Assembly (NCBI GenBank): GCA_900544295.1
Contig: UQUO01000003.1
Coordinates: forward strand, 1-64,000
DNA: 64,000 nucleotides
Direction: 5' to 3'
Source: an uncultured Eubacteriales bacterium
GTDB lineage: Bacteria > Bacillota > Clostridia > Oscillospirales > Oscillospiraceae
The notes beneath the pieces are model-generated. The model did not search any database, was not told where the DNA came from, and saw only the letters and a program-made list of their open reading frames with translations. The position numbers and the translations under genes were made by a program. This document shows, in pieces, positions 17,806 to 26,740 of the stretch (position 1 is the first letter of the stretch; every line of letters starts with the position of its first letter).

Positions 17806-19110
17806 ATGTGGGCATACGACAGCGTATTTTATCACATTTACCCCCTGGGCTTCTGCGGCGCGCCGCATGATAACGACGGCGTTTTGACGCACAGCATACT
17901 CAAAATCGCGGACTGGGCCGGGCACATTGAAAAGCTGGGCGCGGACGCCATGTACCTCGGCCCCGTGTTCGAGAGCGACTGCCACGGCTACGATACGCGC
18001 GACTACCGCCGCGTGGACTGCCGCCTCGGCACGAACGAGGACCTCAAAACCGTCTGCGCCGAGCTGCGCAAACACGGCATCCGCGTCATCTTCGACGGCG
18101 TTTTCAACCACGTGGGCCGTGGCTTCTGGGCCTTCCGCGACGTGCAGGAGAGGAAGTGGGACTCGCCCTATAAGGACTGGTTCCACATAAACTTCGGCGG
18201 CAACAGCGGCTATAACGACGGCTTCTGGTACGAGGGCTGGGAGGGCCACTACGAGCTCGTGAAGCTGAACCTCAAAAACCCCGCCGTCGTGGACTACATA
18301 CTGGACACCGTGAAGTTCTGGCGCGAGGAGTTCGGCATTGACGGCCTGAGGCTCGACGTTGCCTACTGCCTGGACCTCGACTTCCTGCGCCGCCTGCGCA
18401 GTTTCTGCAACGGCCTGGGTGACTTTTTCCTCCTGGGCGAGACGCTGCACGGCGACTATAACCGCTGGATGAACGACGAGATGCTCCACAGCGTCACGAA
18501 CTACGAGTGCTACAAGGGCCTGCACTCCAGCCTGAACAGCATGAACCTCTTCGAGATAGTCCACAGCCTCAAGCGCCAGTTCGGCCCCGAACCCTGGACG
18601 CTCTACAAGGGCCGCCACCTCCTGAGCTTCTGCGACAATCACGACGTCATCCGCGCGGCGACGATATTGCAGAACAAGGCGCACCTGCCCCTCATCTACG
18701 GCCTGGTGTTTTCCATGCCGGGCATCCCCTGCATCTACTACGGCAGCGAGTGGGGCGCCGAGGGCGACAAGCGAAACGGTGACTGGAGCCTCCGCCCGAG
18801 CTTCGAGGCGCCGGAGTGGAACGAACTGACTGACACGATATCCGCGATGACCAAGGCGCACCGTGCCAGCCGCGCGCTCTGTTATGGAGACTTCAAGGAC
18901 CTGCTCCTGACCAACCGTCAGGCAGTGTTCCAGCGCGAGGCGGAAGGGGAGAGGGTCATTGTTGCGATAAATGCAGACTCCGTGCCTTACACCGCCCACT
19001 TCAACGCCAACTGTGGCAGGGCGCAGGACCTGATAAGCGGCAAAATGCACGACTTCGGAGGCGGCAGCGAGCTGCCCCCATACAGCGTAGCATATTGGAA
19101 ATGCGAATGA
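17806..19110 (+). CDS. GH13 alpha-amylase-family glycosidase
   Basis: 434-residue cytoplasmic (no signal peptide) glycoside hydrolase with the full GH13 catalytic set: DGVFNHVG (Asp97, His102), nucleophile Asp184 in GLRLDVA, acid/base Glu212 in LLGETLHG, and His279-Asp280 in FCDNHD. The short chain and the opening HIYPLGFCGAP suggest the maltodextrin glucosidase/cyclomaltodextrinase side of the family, acting on short alpha-glucans after import. Exact specificity is not readable. It has its own promoter and a terminator directly after the stop. Confidence 0.88.
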   Translation: MWAYDSVFYHIYPLGFCGAPHDNDGVLTHSILKIADWAGHIEKLGADAMYLGPVFESDCHGYDTRDYRRVDCRLGTNEDLKTVCAELRKHGIRVIFDGVFNHVGRGFWAFRDVQERKWDSPYKDWFHINFGGNSGYNDGFWYEGWEGHYELVKLNLKNPAVVDYILDTVKFWREEFGIDGLRLDVAYCLDLDFLRRLRSFCNGLGDFFLLGETLHGDYNRWMNDEMLHSVTNYECYKGLHSSLNSMNLFEIVHSLKRQFGPEPWTLYKGRHLLSFCDNHDVIRAATILQNKAHLPLIYGLVFSMPGIPCIYYGSEWGAEGDKRNGDWSLRPSFEAPEWNELTDTISAMTKAHRASRALCYGDFKDLLLTNRQAVFQREAEGERVIVAINADSVPYTAHFNANCGRAQDLISGKMHDFGGGSELPPYSVAYWKCE

Positions 19111-19121
19111 GCTGAAATATG

Positions 19122-19162
19122 CAAAAAGCCCCCGGCCTCGGTGCCGGGGGCTCTGCTGTTTT
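19122..19162. terminator. Bidirectional terminator
   Basis: A 10-bp GC stem (19127-19136 with 19143-19152) has an A-run on the left and a TGCTGTTTTA run on the right. It separates the GH13 gene (+) from the M56 gene (-). Confidence 0.8.
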
Positions 19163-21722
19163 ATTCCGCCGGGCTTATCAGCGCGCCCATATTGGAGCCT
19201 TTAGCGGTCATGGTCAGGCCAGGGCAGTTCAGGATGGCTCGGTAGGTATTTTCTATGAGGCTCGGCTGTGCTATTCGAGTTATGCTTATGCTGCCGCTGT
19301 ACTGCGCTTCGTCGCCATTGTAGACGGTAAAGTATATCGTCGTCGAGGCGGTATCTGTGTCCGGCATCCAGCGGAGCTCCAGCCCGGGCTCGAGGCTCAG
19401 ACTCTGGCCATTATAATTCACACGGCTATCCTGCAGCCAGCCCGCGTTGCAGCTTGCCTCTATGCGCGTCCAGTCGAAGTCGAAATCGAACATGAACTGT
19501 ATGCCGTAAAGACTGCTCACGGCGAGATTTGACGTCCAATTCACGCCGCCGGCAAAAATGCGCTCATAGAGGTCAAGCGCAGCGGCATCGTAGTCGCCGC
19601 CGAGCTCGGTGACCGTCAGTTCGCTCAGAATGCCGATATAGCTCCAAACCTCACCATCCCGTAGCAGCAGCATGTAGCAGTCACCACCGCTGTCCAGTCG
19701 CGTGATCCAGCCGTTTTCAATGACCATTCCGCCCGCAGGCATGGCGTTGTTGCCATCCGCGAGTTTATAGCGTGCACCCAGCCTGTAAAGGCACAGTGTG
19801 CCGCCCTCCGGGGCTTCCAGCTCTGTAACGAGCTCAAGCACGTTTATCTCTATCTCTGTGATGCCGAAGCCGGAGGTCTCCGCCAGCATGTCCACACCGC
19901 CGCAGGCAAAGCTGATGAGCTGCTCCGGCAGCGCGTCAAGTCCATCTGCCAGCCATATAACCGGCGTCTGTGCCGCTTTTATTCGCGCATACTCTCCCGT
20001 GACCGCTGCGGGATAGTTTCCTCCGTAACCATCGCCGCCCATGACCGTGTCTCGGTCGGCGGTACCCAGCCACTCCCAGACACCGTCTTTACACAGCATG
20101 AGCAGGTAATCCGTGGGCAGACCGGATTTGAGCAGAGTGAACCAGTCCCCATCGGCATAGAAGCTGGCAGCAAGACCGTACAGGTACAGCGTCCCGCCGT
20201 CCGGGCAGGGCGTCTCGGCACAGAGCTCCAGCGTAATTATCTCCGTCTCGCTGACGCCCAGGTCTGACAGCTGCGCCGCCTTCTCCTGCGCCAGTGATTG
20301 TGCCGCCTCGTACACCGGGCCGGGCGCGCCGCTCGACTGCTGCGTCAGATAGCGCGCGTATTCCCCGAGCACTGCGGCGTCGTAGTCCGTACCGTATTCG
20401 CTGAGGACCTGCTCTGTCACAAGGCCGATGAAGCGCCAGTCGTCCCCGTCCCGGAGCAGCAGCATGAAGCGGTCTCCGCCGCTGTCGGGCCGCGTGAGCC
20501 AGCCGTCCTCTATCACCATCCCGCCCGCAGGCGCGACGCTTTCCGGCTCCGCCAGCTCAAAGCGCGCCCCGAGCCTGAAGAGCAGAAGCGTCCCGCCCTC
20601 AGGGGCCTCGACCTCGGCGTAGCAGCTCAGATCCGTCAGCTCCGCCGACTTCAGACCAAGGTAGGAAAGCTCTTCCGCCATTTCCTCGGTGCAGGCAAAG
20701 GCGTAGTCCAGCACCTGCGCGGGGAAGTTTTCCTCCAACCGCGCGCTTATGACGACGCCGCCGTCGCCGTCGTCAACCGGCTCCGCCTCCTCCTTGGGGT
20801 CCGTCAAAAAGCACACCGCCGCCCCGACGCAGACGACGACAGCCAGCAAAACCAGCCAGAACGCGGGCTTTTTGTAGCTCAGTACGGACTTCACCCGCCC
20901 CTTGACCGAGCTCTCGCCAAAGGCCAGCGGGCAGGCCCGCACGCCGCCGCGCGGGCGGCTGAGGTCCAAAAGTGCCTGGGAATAGTCTGCCCTATCTGAG
21001 AGCGACAGGCCGTGCACAACGCGCTCGTCGCAGGCAAGCTCAATGTCCCGGCAGAAGAGCGCGTAGGCCAGCCAGACCAGAGGGTTGTACCAGTGCGCCG
21101 CGAGCAGCAGCCAGCCGAGCGGCTTTATGATATGGTCGCCCGCGGTGATGTGCGCGCGCTCGTGCGCCAGCACCAGCTCCCGCTCGCCGTTTTCGAGGCT
21201 GAAGGGCAGGTAAATTCGCGGCCTGAACAGCCCCAGCACAAATGGCGAAGCTATCTCGCACTCGTAGACGTTCCCCTCAAGCCGTACCGCCTCGCGTACC
21301 CGCTTCCGCAGTCTGAGCCAGCTCACCAGCGCCCAGAGCAGCATCGCCGCCGCACCAAGCATCCAAAACGCCGCAGCGATGGGCAGCAAGACCTGCAGGG
21401 GGTTCGCGCTCGCCCCCAGCTCGGGCGTGAAGGCGGCGGTAAAGCCCGGATTTATGGCTCCGTTCAGCGCGGAAATGCCAGTGTCAAGCACCGGCGCGCG
21501 TTCAAGCATGATGCCCTCCGGAAGCGTCTGTGCGCTGGGGATTAGGCTCAGAGCGCTCTCGATGCTCCAGGGCAGTGCCAGGCGCAGGCCAACGACGGCC
21601 CAGAGCAGCAGCCTGAAGCGCTTCGGCGCCCGCCGCAGCAGCAGACGCAGGGCGATGACCGCTAGAATCAGCCAGCCCGCCGCAATGCTCATGTTGAGCG
21701 CTTTCTGAAATATCTCAGCCAT
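19161..21722 (-). CDS. BlaR1-like M56 metallopeptidase with repeated extracellular module
   Basis: 853-residue membrane sensor-protease. Helices lie at about 10-30, 36-52, 110-133 and 287-306. The cytoplasmic zinc protease site is His187-Glu188-x-x-His191 (VLAHERAHITAGDH), with a downstream acidic ligand in IELACDERV. After the last helix the extracellular part (about 320-853) has three related modules, each with an EAPEGGTL or CPDGGTL strand, an AGGM-V-I-E-x-GW strand (modules one and three), a YMLLL/FMLLL strand and a DYDAA...YARY-like end. A separate C-terminal domain of about 150 residues follows. There is no penicillin-binding sensor. I chose ATG 21722, nine bases after AGGG and overlapping the blaI stop; ATG 21731 is possible. 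It probably cleaves the BlaI-type repressor encoded just upstream when its unknown signal arrives. Confidence 0.85.
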   Translation of the reverse strand: MAEIFQKALNMSIAAGWLILAVIALRLLLRRAPKRFRLLLWAVVGLRLALPWSIESALSLIPSAQTLPEGIMLERAPVLDTGISALNGAINPGFTAAFTPELGASANPLQVLLPIAAAFWMLGAAAMLLWALVSWLRLRKRVREAVRLEGNVYECEIASPFVLGLFRPRIYLPFSLENGERELVLAHERAHITAGDHIIKPLGWLLLAAHWYNPLVWLAYALFCRDIELACDERVVHGLSLSDRADYSQALLDLSRPRGGVRACPLAFGESSVKGRVKSVLSYKKPAFWLVLLAVVVCVGAAVCFLTDPKEEAEPVDDGDGGVVISARLEENFPAQVLDYAFACTEEMAEELSYLGLKSAELTDLSCYAEVEAPEGGTLLLFRLGARFELAEPESVAPAGGMVIEDGWLTRPDSGGDRFMLLLRDGDDWRFIGLVTEQVLSEYGTDYDAAVLGEYARYLTQQSSGAPGPVYEAAQSLAQEKAAQLSDLGVSETEIITLELCAETPCPDGGTLYLYGLAASFYADGDWFTLLKSGLPTDYLLMLCKDGVWEWLGTADRDTVMGGDGYGGNYPAAVTGEYARIKAAQTPVIWLADGLDALPEQLISFACGGVDMLAETSGFGITEIEINVLELVTELEAPEGGTLCLYRLGARYKLADGNNAMPAGGMVIENGWITRLDSGGDCYMLLLRDGEVWSYIGILSELTVTELGGDYDAAALDLYERIFAGGVNWTSNLAVSSLYGIQFMFDFDFDWTRIEASCNAGWLQDSRVNYNGQSLSLEPGLELRWMPDTDTASTTIYFTVYNGDEAQYSGSISITRIAQPSLIENTYRAILNCPGLTMTAKGSNMGALISPAE

Positions 21723-22086
21723 GGCCGCCATCCCTGAACTCGTCAATCATCCGCTGCACCTCGTCCAGCTCCTCGCCGGAGAGCCGCCGGTTCCGCGCGA
21801 AGGCCGCGAGGAAGGCGGGCAGCGAGCCGCCGAATTTCTTTTCCATCAGCTCGTCTATCTCCGCCGCCTGCACCTCGTCGCGCGAGACAAGGGAGCGCAC
21901 AATGCTGTGCTCGTTCACCAGCACGCCGCGCTCGGCCAGGCGCTTTATAACCGTGTAGGTCGTCGTCGGCTTCCAGCCCAGACGCTCCCGGCAGAGTGCC
22001 ACCAGCTCGCTGCTGCGCACCGGCTCGTGCTCCCAGAGTATGAGGCAGAAGCGATATTCGCTCTCAAAAACCTTCGGGGTGTCCAT
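21715..22086 (-). CDS. BlaI/MecI-family transcriptional repressor
   Basis: 123-residue winged-helix repressor. The DNA-binding part covers residues 1-70, with LGWKPTTTYTVIKRLAERG as recognition helix and wing, and a C-terminal dimerisation helix follows. In BlaI-BlaR1 pairs the M56 protein triggers cleavage of the repressor and releases the operon. The stop overlaps the start of the M56 gene, so both are made together. Two matching palindromes cover the promoter and ribosome binding site ahead of it, so it probably represses itself. No beta-lactamase or other obvious target gene is adjacent. Confidence 0.92.
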   Translation of the reverse strand: MDTPKVFESEYRFCLILWEHEPVRSSELVALCRERLGWKPTTTYTVIKRLAERGVLVNEHSIVRSLVSRDEVQAAEIDELMEKKFGGSLPAFLAAFARNRRLSGEELDEVQRMIDEFRDGGHG

Positions 22087-22097
22087 ATAAACGCACC

Positions 22098-22148
22098 TCT
22101 AATCCGTTAGAGTAGCCTTAGTCTAACACATTAGAGCGCCCATGTCAA
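22098..22148 (-). promoter_or_regulatory. blaI promoter with two overlapping operators
   Basis: On the minus strand TTGACA (22148-22143) and TAGACT (22125-22120) are 17 bases apart. Two palindromes of form TCTAA-N4-TTAGA lie at 22122-22135 and 22098-22111, with centres 24 bases apart. The first covers the -10 element and the second runs into the ribosome binding site (AGAGGTG). The layout fits cooperative repression by a BlaI-type dimer. Confidence 0.75.
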
Positions 22149-22164
22149 GCCCCGCGGACAGAAA

Positions 22165-22199
22165 CAGAAAAACACCCCGGCCCTGCCGGGGTGTTTTTT
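22165..22199. terminator. Terminator of the SLH protein gene
   Basis: A GC stem (22171-22181 with the complementary arm at 22184-22194) has T-runs on both sides: TTTTTT on the plus strand and TTTTTCTGTTT on the minus strand. It follows the SLH gene stop on the minus strand. Confidence 0.8.
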
Positions 22200-22209
22200 G
22201 TGTTTGCGC

Positions 22210-25200
22210 TTATCTCACGACGTCTCCGCCGGGGGCGGAGTAGGCGTTGGACCACTCCTTCTCAAGCGCATCCCAGTCGCGCTCCGCGAGCTTGGCCGTC
22301 CAGAGCTCGATGGCGCCGAGCCACTGGTAGTCGTGGCTGTTCGTGGCCTCCTGAATCTGGGCATAGTACCAGGCGTCGCGGCTGTTGTCGGGCCAGGTGA
22401 GCATCTCGTGCTCGGGCAGAAGGTTATCCTTGTCCGGCGCGCGGCCCAGCGTGCGGTTGACGATGGTGCAGGCCTCCGCCCGCGTTATCGGCGCATTGGG
22501 CCGGAAAGTCCCGTCCTCGTAGCCGTCTATGAGCCCCAGCTCCGCGGCAGCCTTGACGAACTCGGCATACCAGGCGCTGTCAGGCACGTCGTTGAAGGGA
22601 TTGGAAGAGGCCCCGCCGACGTGTTTGAAGAAGCTGACGGCGATCTTGGTGAACTCAGCCCTTGTGATGCTGGCGTTGGGCCGGAAGCTGCCGTCCTCAT
22701 ATCCGTCTAGGATACCTGCGCGGGTGAGGGTGGAGACCGCATTGTTGTACCAGGCCCCGGAGGCGACGTCGGTGAAGCCGCTGGATTGGCTCCAGTAGCT
22801 TTCGCGCGTCTCGTCGGTCAGCAGGCGGAAGAAGATGGTGGCCACCTCGGCGCGGGTGATGTTGGCCCCAGGCCTGACCGTGCCGTCCTCATAGCCGATG
22901 ATATAGGCGACGTGGTCCTCGGTGTTGAGGCCTACAGGCGAATTGTCCGGCTCGGGAATCGGAGTTATGGGCGTGTTGTACTCGTCCCAGACGAGGATAA
23001 AAGGAGAGAAGCCGGCTCTGCTGACCGTGAACTTTACGTGTGTGCCGGTGTTTTCAACCGTGACGGGAGTGACGTCGCAAGAGTTGATGCCGCTCTCAAT
23101 GACATCAACGCCCATCTCGCGGTGGAGGCCCTCAAAGTGGAGCAGTGTAAAGCTGGTGTTCCTCCCCGTACCTGCCGGGAGTGGCCAGTAGACGGTGATG
23201 TTCTCATCCGCCGCGACCCAGGCGTTGCCGTTGTTGGTGTCTACGAGGTCGAGATACTTCGCCTCATATCGCCGCGTGCTGGAAGCCCCGCCGAGCTCAG
23301 AATCCGCGCGGTTTATGAGCAGCTGCGTGTTGGTGACGTCGGCGCTGTTGTCCTCGACAATGTCGTCAAAGAGCAGCTTAACGCCGCTCGCGTCGACGAC
23401 CTCAACCGGTTTGTTGTTTATGTAGTAAGTCGTGCCTACAGGAGCCACAACGCCGGACTCGCCGTTGGGTACGGATGCCTCCTGGGCGACCACCTCGCCA
23501 TATTCCGGGGAGTCAGTCGTGCTTCGCACCTTTAGCGTGCCATTGTCAGTGGTGACTGCATACTCGACGCCGTCGTAAACGAGCTTGACATATCCCATCT
23601 CAATGCTCTCGCCGTAGACCTCCATGAGCAGGTCCTGGCCAAGATTGTCCTCAATAACAAAGTTGTCGTCAGTGACGATCTCGCCTGTGCCTATACCATT
23701 GACCGTCTTTTCAAACTGCATCCTCACCGCAGTATTGCTGCCCTCGTAGGGCTCAAAGCGGTAAATGCCGTGAGACGTCATGCCGTCGCCAATTTCACCG
23801 TCATAGGGGACAATGTACCACGAACGTGAGACGTTGTCGTTTTCATACGTCAAAACGGCCTTGGTGGGGTCAAAGTTGTCCAGCCCCTCCGCCGAGATAG
23901 TAAAGCCCGGCACCGGGAAGCCATTATCCTCCCCAAGCAGCGCGCCGCTTCCGTCCACCGCACCCTCGTACCCATTCCCGCCGACATAAACCGTAATGTC
24001 CGCGGGTACGATGGCGACGGTAACCGCGTCCGTCGCAATCACATTCATTACATAACTCCTCGCGTCAGTGGCGGTGTCGCTGGCTCCAATGAAGTTGTGA
24101 CTGGATTTATAGTACAGCTGGGGAGTCCCTTTTTTTTCTACATAGTAACCAAATATCTCCACCATGTAGTAATCCCCGTCTCTCCGGGTGTCGGTAGAAC
24201 TGCGTATCGGTATCTCATTGACGTCGGTGTAAACCCTGTTGTACCTGGTGGAGGTCTCTGCCGTGGAGAAGAGCTCCGGTTCCGTTTCGCTCCGCGGTCC
24301 ATTCACGCCGTCGTCCACCTCATCCCACCAGCAGTATTTGAAGTAGACATAGGTTCCGTTTTTCCTGGCCTCCTCAGTCGCCAAAGGATGGGTGACCTGT
24401 ACGCCGACCCTGCCGGGGCTGCCCGGCGCCACAGCGACCTCAAGCTCTGGCACACCGGTGTCTGCATACTGCACCACGCTGCCGTTTATCGAATACTTCA
24501 CCGTGGGCTTGGCCACAATAGCGTCATTCACAACAGTAACTTTGAGCTCAGCATCCCGCCAGCCGCTGACTTTGGAGGTGTTGGCGAGAACCTTGGTGTC
24601 ACCGTCGATCCTCCACCCGGCATCATATCCAGGCTTGACATCCACGCTGCCCATATCGGGCAGCACATAATTATCGTCCTGGTACCAAATCCCATTATCC
24701 TTGGTATATTGGATACTCTGACCATATAGCTTAAGCTGCGTCGCCACGAGGTCAGAGCCATTCATAAATTTCAGTGTAACAGGATAGGTTTTTGTGGTGC
24801 GGGTGAAGCTGCCCGTACCCTTATAGGCTTCATTATTAGGGAGAATCAGCAGGCCTACATACTTAAATGCACCGGTATTGTAATCCTCATAGCCGCTCGG
24901 CCTGTCAATATAGATTTGAGAAAAGGCGCCGCTGCTGTAAAATGCCTCTGAGCCAATAATTTCAACAGAGTCAGGGATTCTTCCTACAATGGATGCTGTA
25001 GAAGTAAATGCATTTCTAAACGTCTGCTTTCCGATCACCCTTAAGTTAGATGGCAGCTCAAAAACAGCGTCCTTGTCACTACGCGCTGTGCGCACGAACT
25101 GCAAACCCGTGCATCCGTTAAAAACAGAGCCGGCACTGCCATCAGCCTCACCCAAAACTTCAAGCGTGTCAGGCAGAATCACACCGGTCAGGCCGGTGCA

Positions 25201-25683
25201 GCCGCTGAAAGCACTCTTTCCAAGGGTGGTAATTTTGGTGTGGGACAAATCGAGTACGCCGGATAGGTAGGAGCAGCGCATGGCCGCCTGATTATTGATA
25301 GTCGTCAGGCTGGTCGCCTCAGAAAAATCTATGGCGACCATATTGTACCTGCCTAAATTATCATAAGAGGTAACAGCACCGTTGTTTTTCTTATCAGTGG
25401 TGTAAGAGTCCCTAAAACCATCATTTATTATGCTTGTTACGCTGCTAGGTACCTTGACAGAGAAGTACATGGTGGCTTTGTCAGGATTTATTTCTTCAAA
25501 CCAAGCCTTGCTAATGCCATAATATGTGGTTCCTTTTATTAGCATCCCATCAGTCGGCACCACCATCGGATCATCCGGTGAAAGTCCCTTTCCCCCTGCC
25601 GAAGGCGCAGCCAGAGCCGCCGCAGATAGTATTCCAACGCTCAGGAACAACATCAGGATTATTGTAAACAATCGGTTTTTCAT
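22210..25683 (-). CDS. Secreted surface protein with leucine-rich repeats and three SLH domains
   Basis: 1157-residue exported protein. A signal peptide (KNRLFTIILMLFLSVGILS, cleavage near ALAAPS) is followed by BspA-type leucine-rich repeats at about 40-300 (LTTINNQAAMRCSYL, GKSAFSGCTGLTGVILPDTLEVLG, SVEIIGSEAFYSSGAF). A long beta-rich middle region follows, and three S-layer homology domains fill about the last 230 residues (repeats around IGYEDGTVRPGANITRAEVA, LDGYEDGSFRPNASITRAEF and IDGYEDGTFRPNAPITRAEA). SLH domains bind pyruvylated or similar secondary wall polymers, so the protein is wall-anchored. ATG 25683 has GGAGG seven bases ahead. The first third is visibly more AT-rich than neighbouring genes, which may mean recent acquisition or domain shuffling. 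It probably serves adhesion or surface contact. Confidence 0.9.
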   Translation of the reverse strand: MKNRLFTIILMLFLSVGILSAAALAAPSAGGKGLSPDDPMVVPTDGMLIKGTTYYGISKAWFEEINPDKATMYFSVKVPSSVTSIINDGFRDSYTTDKKNNGAVTSYDNLGRYNMVAIDFSEATSLTTINNQAAMRCSYLSGVLDLSHTKITTLGKSAFSGCTGLTGVILPDTLEVLGEADGSAGSVFNGCTGLQFVRTARSDKDAVFELPSNLRVIGKQTFRNAFTSTASIVGRIPDSVEIIGSEAFYSSGAFSQIYIDRPSGYEDYNTGAFKYVGLLILPNNEAYKGTGSFTRTTKTYPVTLKFMNGSDLVATQLKLYGQSIQYTKDNGIWYQDDNYVLPDMGSVDVKPGYDAGWRIDGDTKVLANTSKVSGWRDAELKVTVVNDAIVAKPTVKYSINGSVVQYADTGVPELEVAVAPGSPGRVGVQVTHPLATEEARKNGTYVYFKYCWWDEVDDGVNGPRSETEPELFSTAETSTRYNRVYTDVNEIPIRSSTDTRRDGDYYMVEIFGYYVEKKGTPQLYYKSSHNFIGASDTATDARSYVMNVIATDAVTVAIVPADITVYVGGNGYEGAVDGSGALLGEDNGFPVPGFTISAEGLDNFDPTKAVLTYENDNVSRSWYIVPYDGEIGDGMTSHGIYRFEPYEGSNTAVRMQFEKTVNGIGTGEIVTDDNFVIEDNLGQDLLMEVYGESIEMGYVKLVYDGVEYAVTTDNGTLKVRSTTDSPEYGEVVAQEASVPNGESGVVAPVGTTYYINNKPVEVVDASGVKLLFDDIVEDNSADVTNTQLLINRADSELGGASSTRRYEAKYLDLVDTNNGNAWVAADENITVYWPLPAGTGRNTSFTLLHFEGLHREMGVDVIESGINSCDVTPVTVENTGTHVKFTVSRAGFSPFILVWDEYNTPITPIPEPDNSPVGLNTEDHVAYIIGYEDGTVRPGANITRAEVATIFFRLLTDETRESYWSQSSGFTDVASGAWYNNAVSTLTRAGILDGYEDGSFRPNASITRAEFTKIAVSFFKHVGGASSNPFNDVPDSAWYAEFVKAAAELGLIDGYEDGTFRPNAPITRAEACTIVNRTLGRAPDKDNLLPEHEMLTWPDNSRDAWYYAQIQEATNSHDYQWLGAIELWTAKLAERDWDALEKEWSNAYSAPGGDVVR

Positions 25684-25703
25684 AAAGCATCCTCCGTTAT
25701 TCA

Positions 25704-26438
25704 TTACAATTTTGAAACCAGAGAGAGACGGGGGCTTAACCCGCTTGTCATCATGCATTTACAGTCCCGTTTTTCCAGCCGCCGCTTGCTGTCCCGCCCC
25801 GCGCAGATGGGGCAGCCGCTTTTTTGAGGGCCGGAGCGGGAGTAGATGACGGCCCTCCATACGTGACCATCCGGGCATTGCCACCAGACCTTGCGGTGGG
25901 AGCCGGGGGTGACCATTTCGGGCGTCAGGCTGCCGTTCAGTTTCGGGTGCCACTGTTTTGACAGCAGCGGTTTGCGGGTCGCGAGGTCGTTGAAGCCGGT
26001 CAGCACCTTCCTCCCCGCGCAGTAGGGACATCCGCTGCCGTTCGACGTGCGCGCAGCCACCACGGCCTGCCACTCGTGGCCCAGCGAGCAGCGCCACCAG
26101 ACTCTGCGGTTTGAGTTCGGCGTTACCTGCTCGGGACGCAGGGCGCCGTTCTTCTCCCTGTGCCACTGAACGGCAAACTTTGGAAAGAGGCTGGCAAGGT
26201 CATTTTCGCCGGGACACACCCGTTTGCCGGCGCAGACGGGGCAGCCGGTGTCCTTGATTGTCCGGGAGCCCGCCGACGCCTGCCATTCGTGCCCCTTGGC
26301 GCAGCGCCACCAGACCTTCCGCTTGCTGCCGTATGTGATGTCCGCCGCGGTCAGCGGTCCGTTCAGATGCTCGTCCCATTGCGAGAGCAGCTTGTCACGT
26401 CCTGTTTCCAGGCAGAAGTCCAATAAACTCTTTCGCAA
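25704..26438 (-). CDS. Zinc-ribbon repeat protein (DUF4379-like)
   Basis: About 244 residues made of three tandem treble-clef/zinc-ribbon units. Each has a W-x-x-x-x-N-G segment, a K/R-VWW-x-C-x-x-GH-x-W strand (KVWWRCAKGHEWQA, RVWWRCSLGHEWQA, KVWWQCPDGHVWRA) and a CPxCAGR/K knuckle, supplying paired Cys-x-x-x-x-His and Cys-x-x-Cys ligands. An L-x-x-x-x-P-x-x-x-x-QW motif starts the second and third units. The function of this family is not known to me; nucleic-acid binding is a reasonable guess. TTG 26438 is the preferred start because GGGGGGTGAT lies seven bases ahead; a GTG at 26507 would extend it. It sits 20 bases before the SLH gene on the same strand. A related, broken start region lies about 200 bases upstream. 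Confidence 0.75.
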   Translation of the reverse strand: MRKSLLDFCLETGRDKLLSQWDEHLNGPLTAADITYGSKRKVWWRCAKGHEWQASAGSRTIKDTGCPVCAGKRVCPGENDLASLFPKFAVQWHREKNGALRPEQVTPNSNRRVWWRCSLGHEWQAVVAARTSNGSGCPYCAGRKVLTGFNDLATRKPLLSKQWHPKLNGSLTPEMVTPGSHRKVWWQCPDGHVWRAVIYSRSGPQKSGCPICAGRDSKRRLEKRDCKCMMTSGLSPRLSLVSKL

Positions 26439-26524
26439 GCGTATATCACCCCCCAAGTACCGCACAGACTTTTTGCCGCGAGCTCCGGACCTGTATAAAT
26501 TATCCACACAGCTCGCCGTGTAGA

Positions 26525-26553
26525 ATTATAACGGTATATGCTCGGATAATAAA
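26525..26553 (-). promoter_or_regulatory. Promoter of the zinc-ribbon gene
   Basis: On the minus strand TTTATT (26553-26548) and a perfect TATAAT (26530-26525) are 17 bases apart, about 90 bases ahead of the preferred TTG start. Confidence 0.6.
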
Positions 26554-26617
26554 TCGCGGTCCGTCACTGTACCGTCACAAATGAAATTTGGTGCAAATTA
26601 CTAGCCGCAATCAGAAA

Positions 26618-26732
26618 CTTCGCCCTGTCTCAAGACAAAGGTCCGATGATCCCATCCGCAAACGCTCATCACCCCCAAGTAACAGAATCAACATTTTGCC
26701 GCATCTCCAACAGGGGCAGACCTGACAAAAAA
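26618..26732 (-). pseudogene. Remnant of a second zinc-ribbon gene start
   Basis: Read on the minus strand, this stretch matches the leader and first codons of the intact zinc-ribbon gene at 26400-26495. It has the same CAGGTC, GCGGCAAAA, TACTTGGGGG-TGAT and CTTGAGACAGG-like blocks. The translated remnant LLGGDERLRM...LCLETGR parallels the live gene's YLGGDIRLRK...FCLETGR. It stops at once, so no zinc-ribbon unit remains. The rest of the 26508-26950 gap holds only the promoter above and the palindrome below. Confidence 0.65.
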
Positions 26733-26740
26733 GGCCAGAA

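Noticed and set aside
26500-26508. A perfect DnaA box (TTATCCACA)
   Set aside because: Only one copy, with no cluster, AT-rich unwinding element or replication genes nearby; it also overlaps the leader of the zinc-ribbon gene. Treated as chance.
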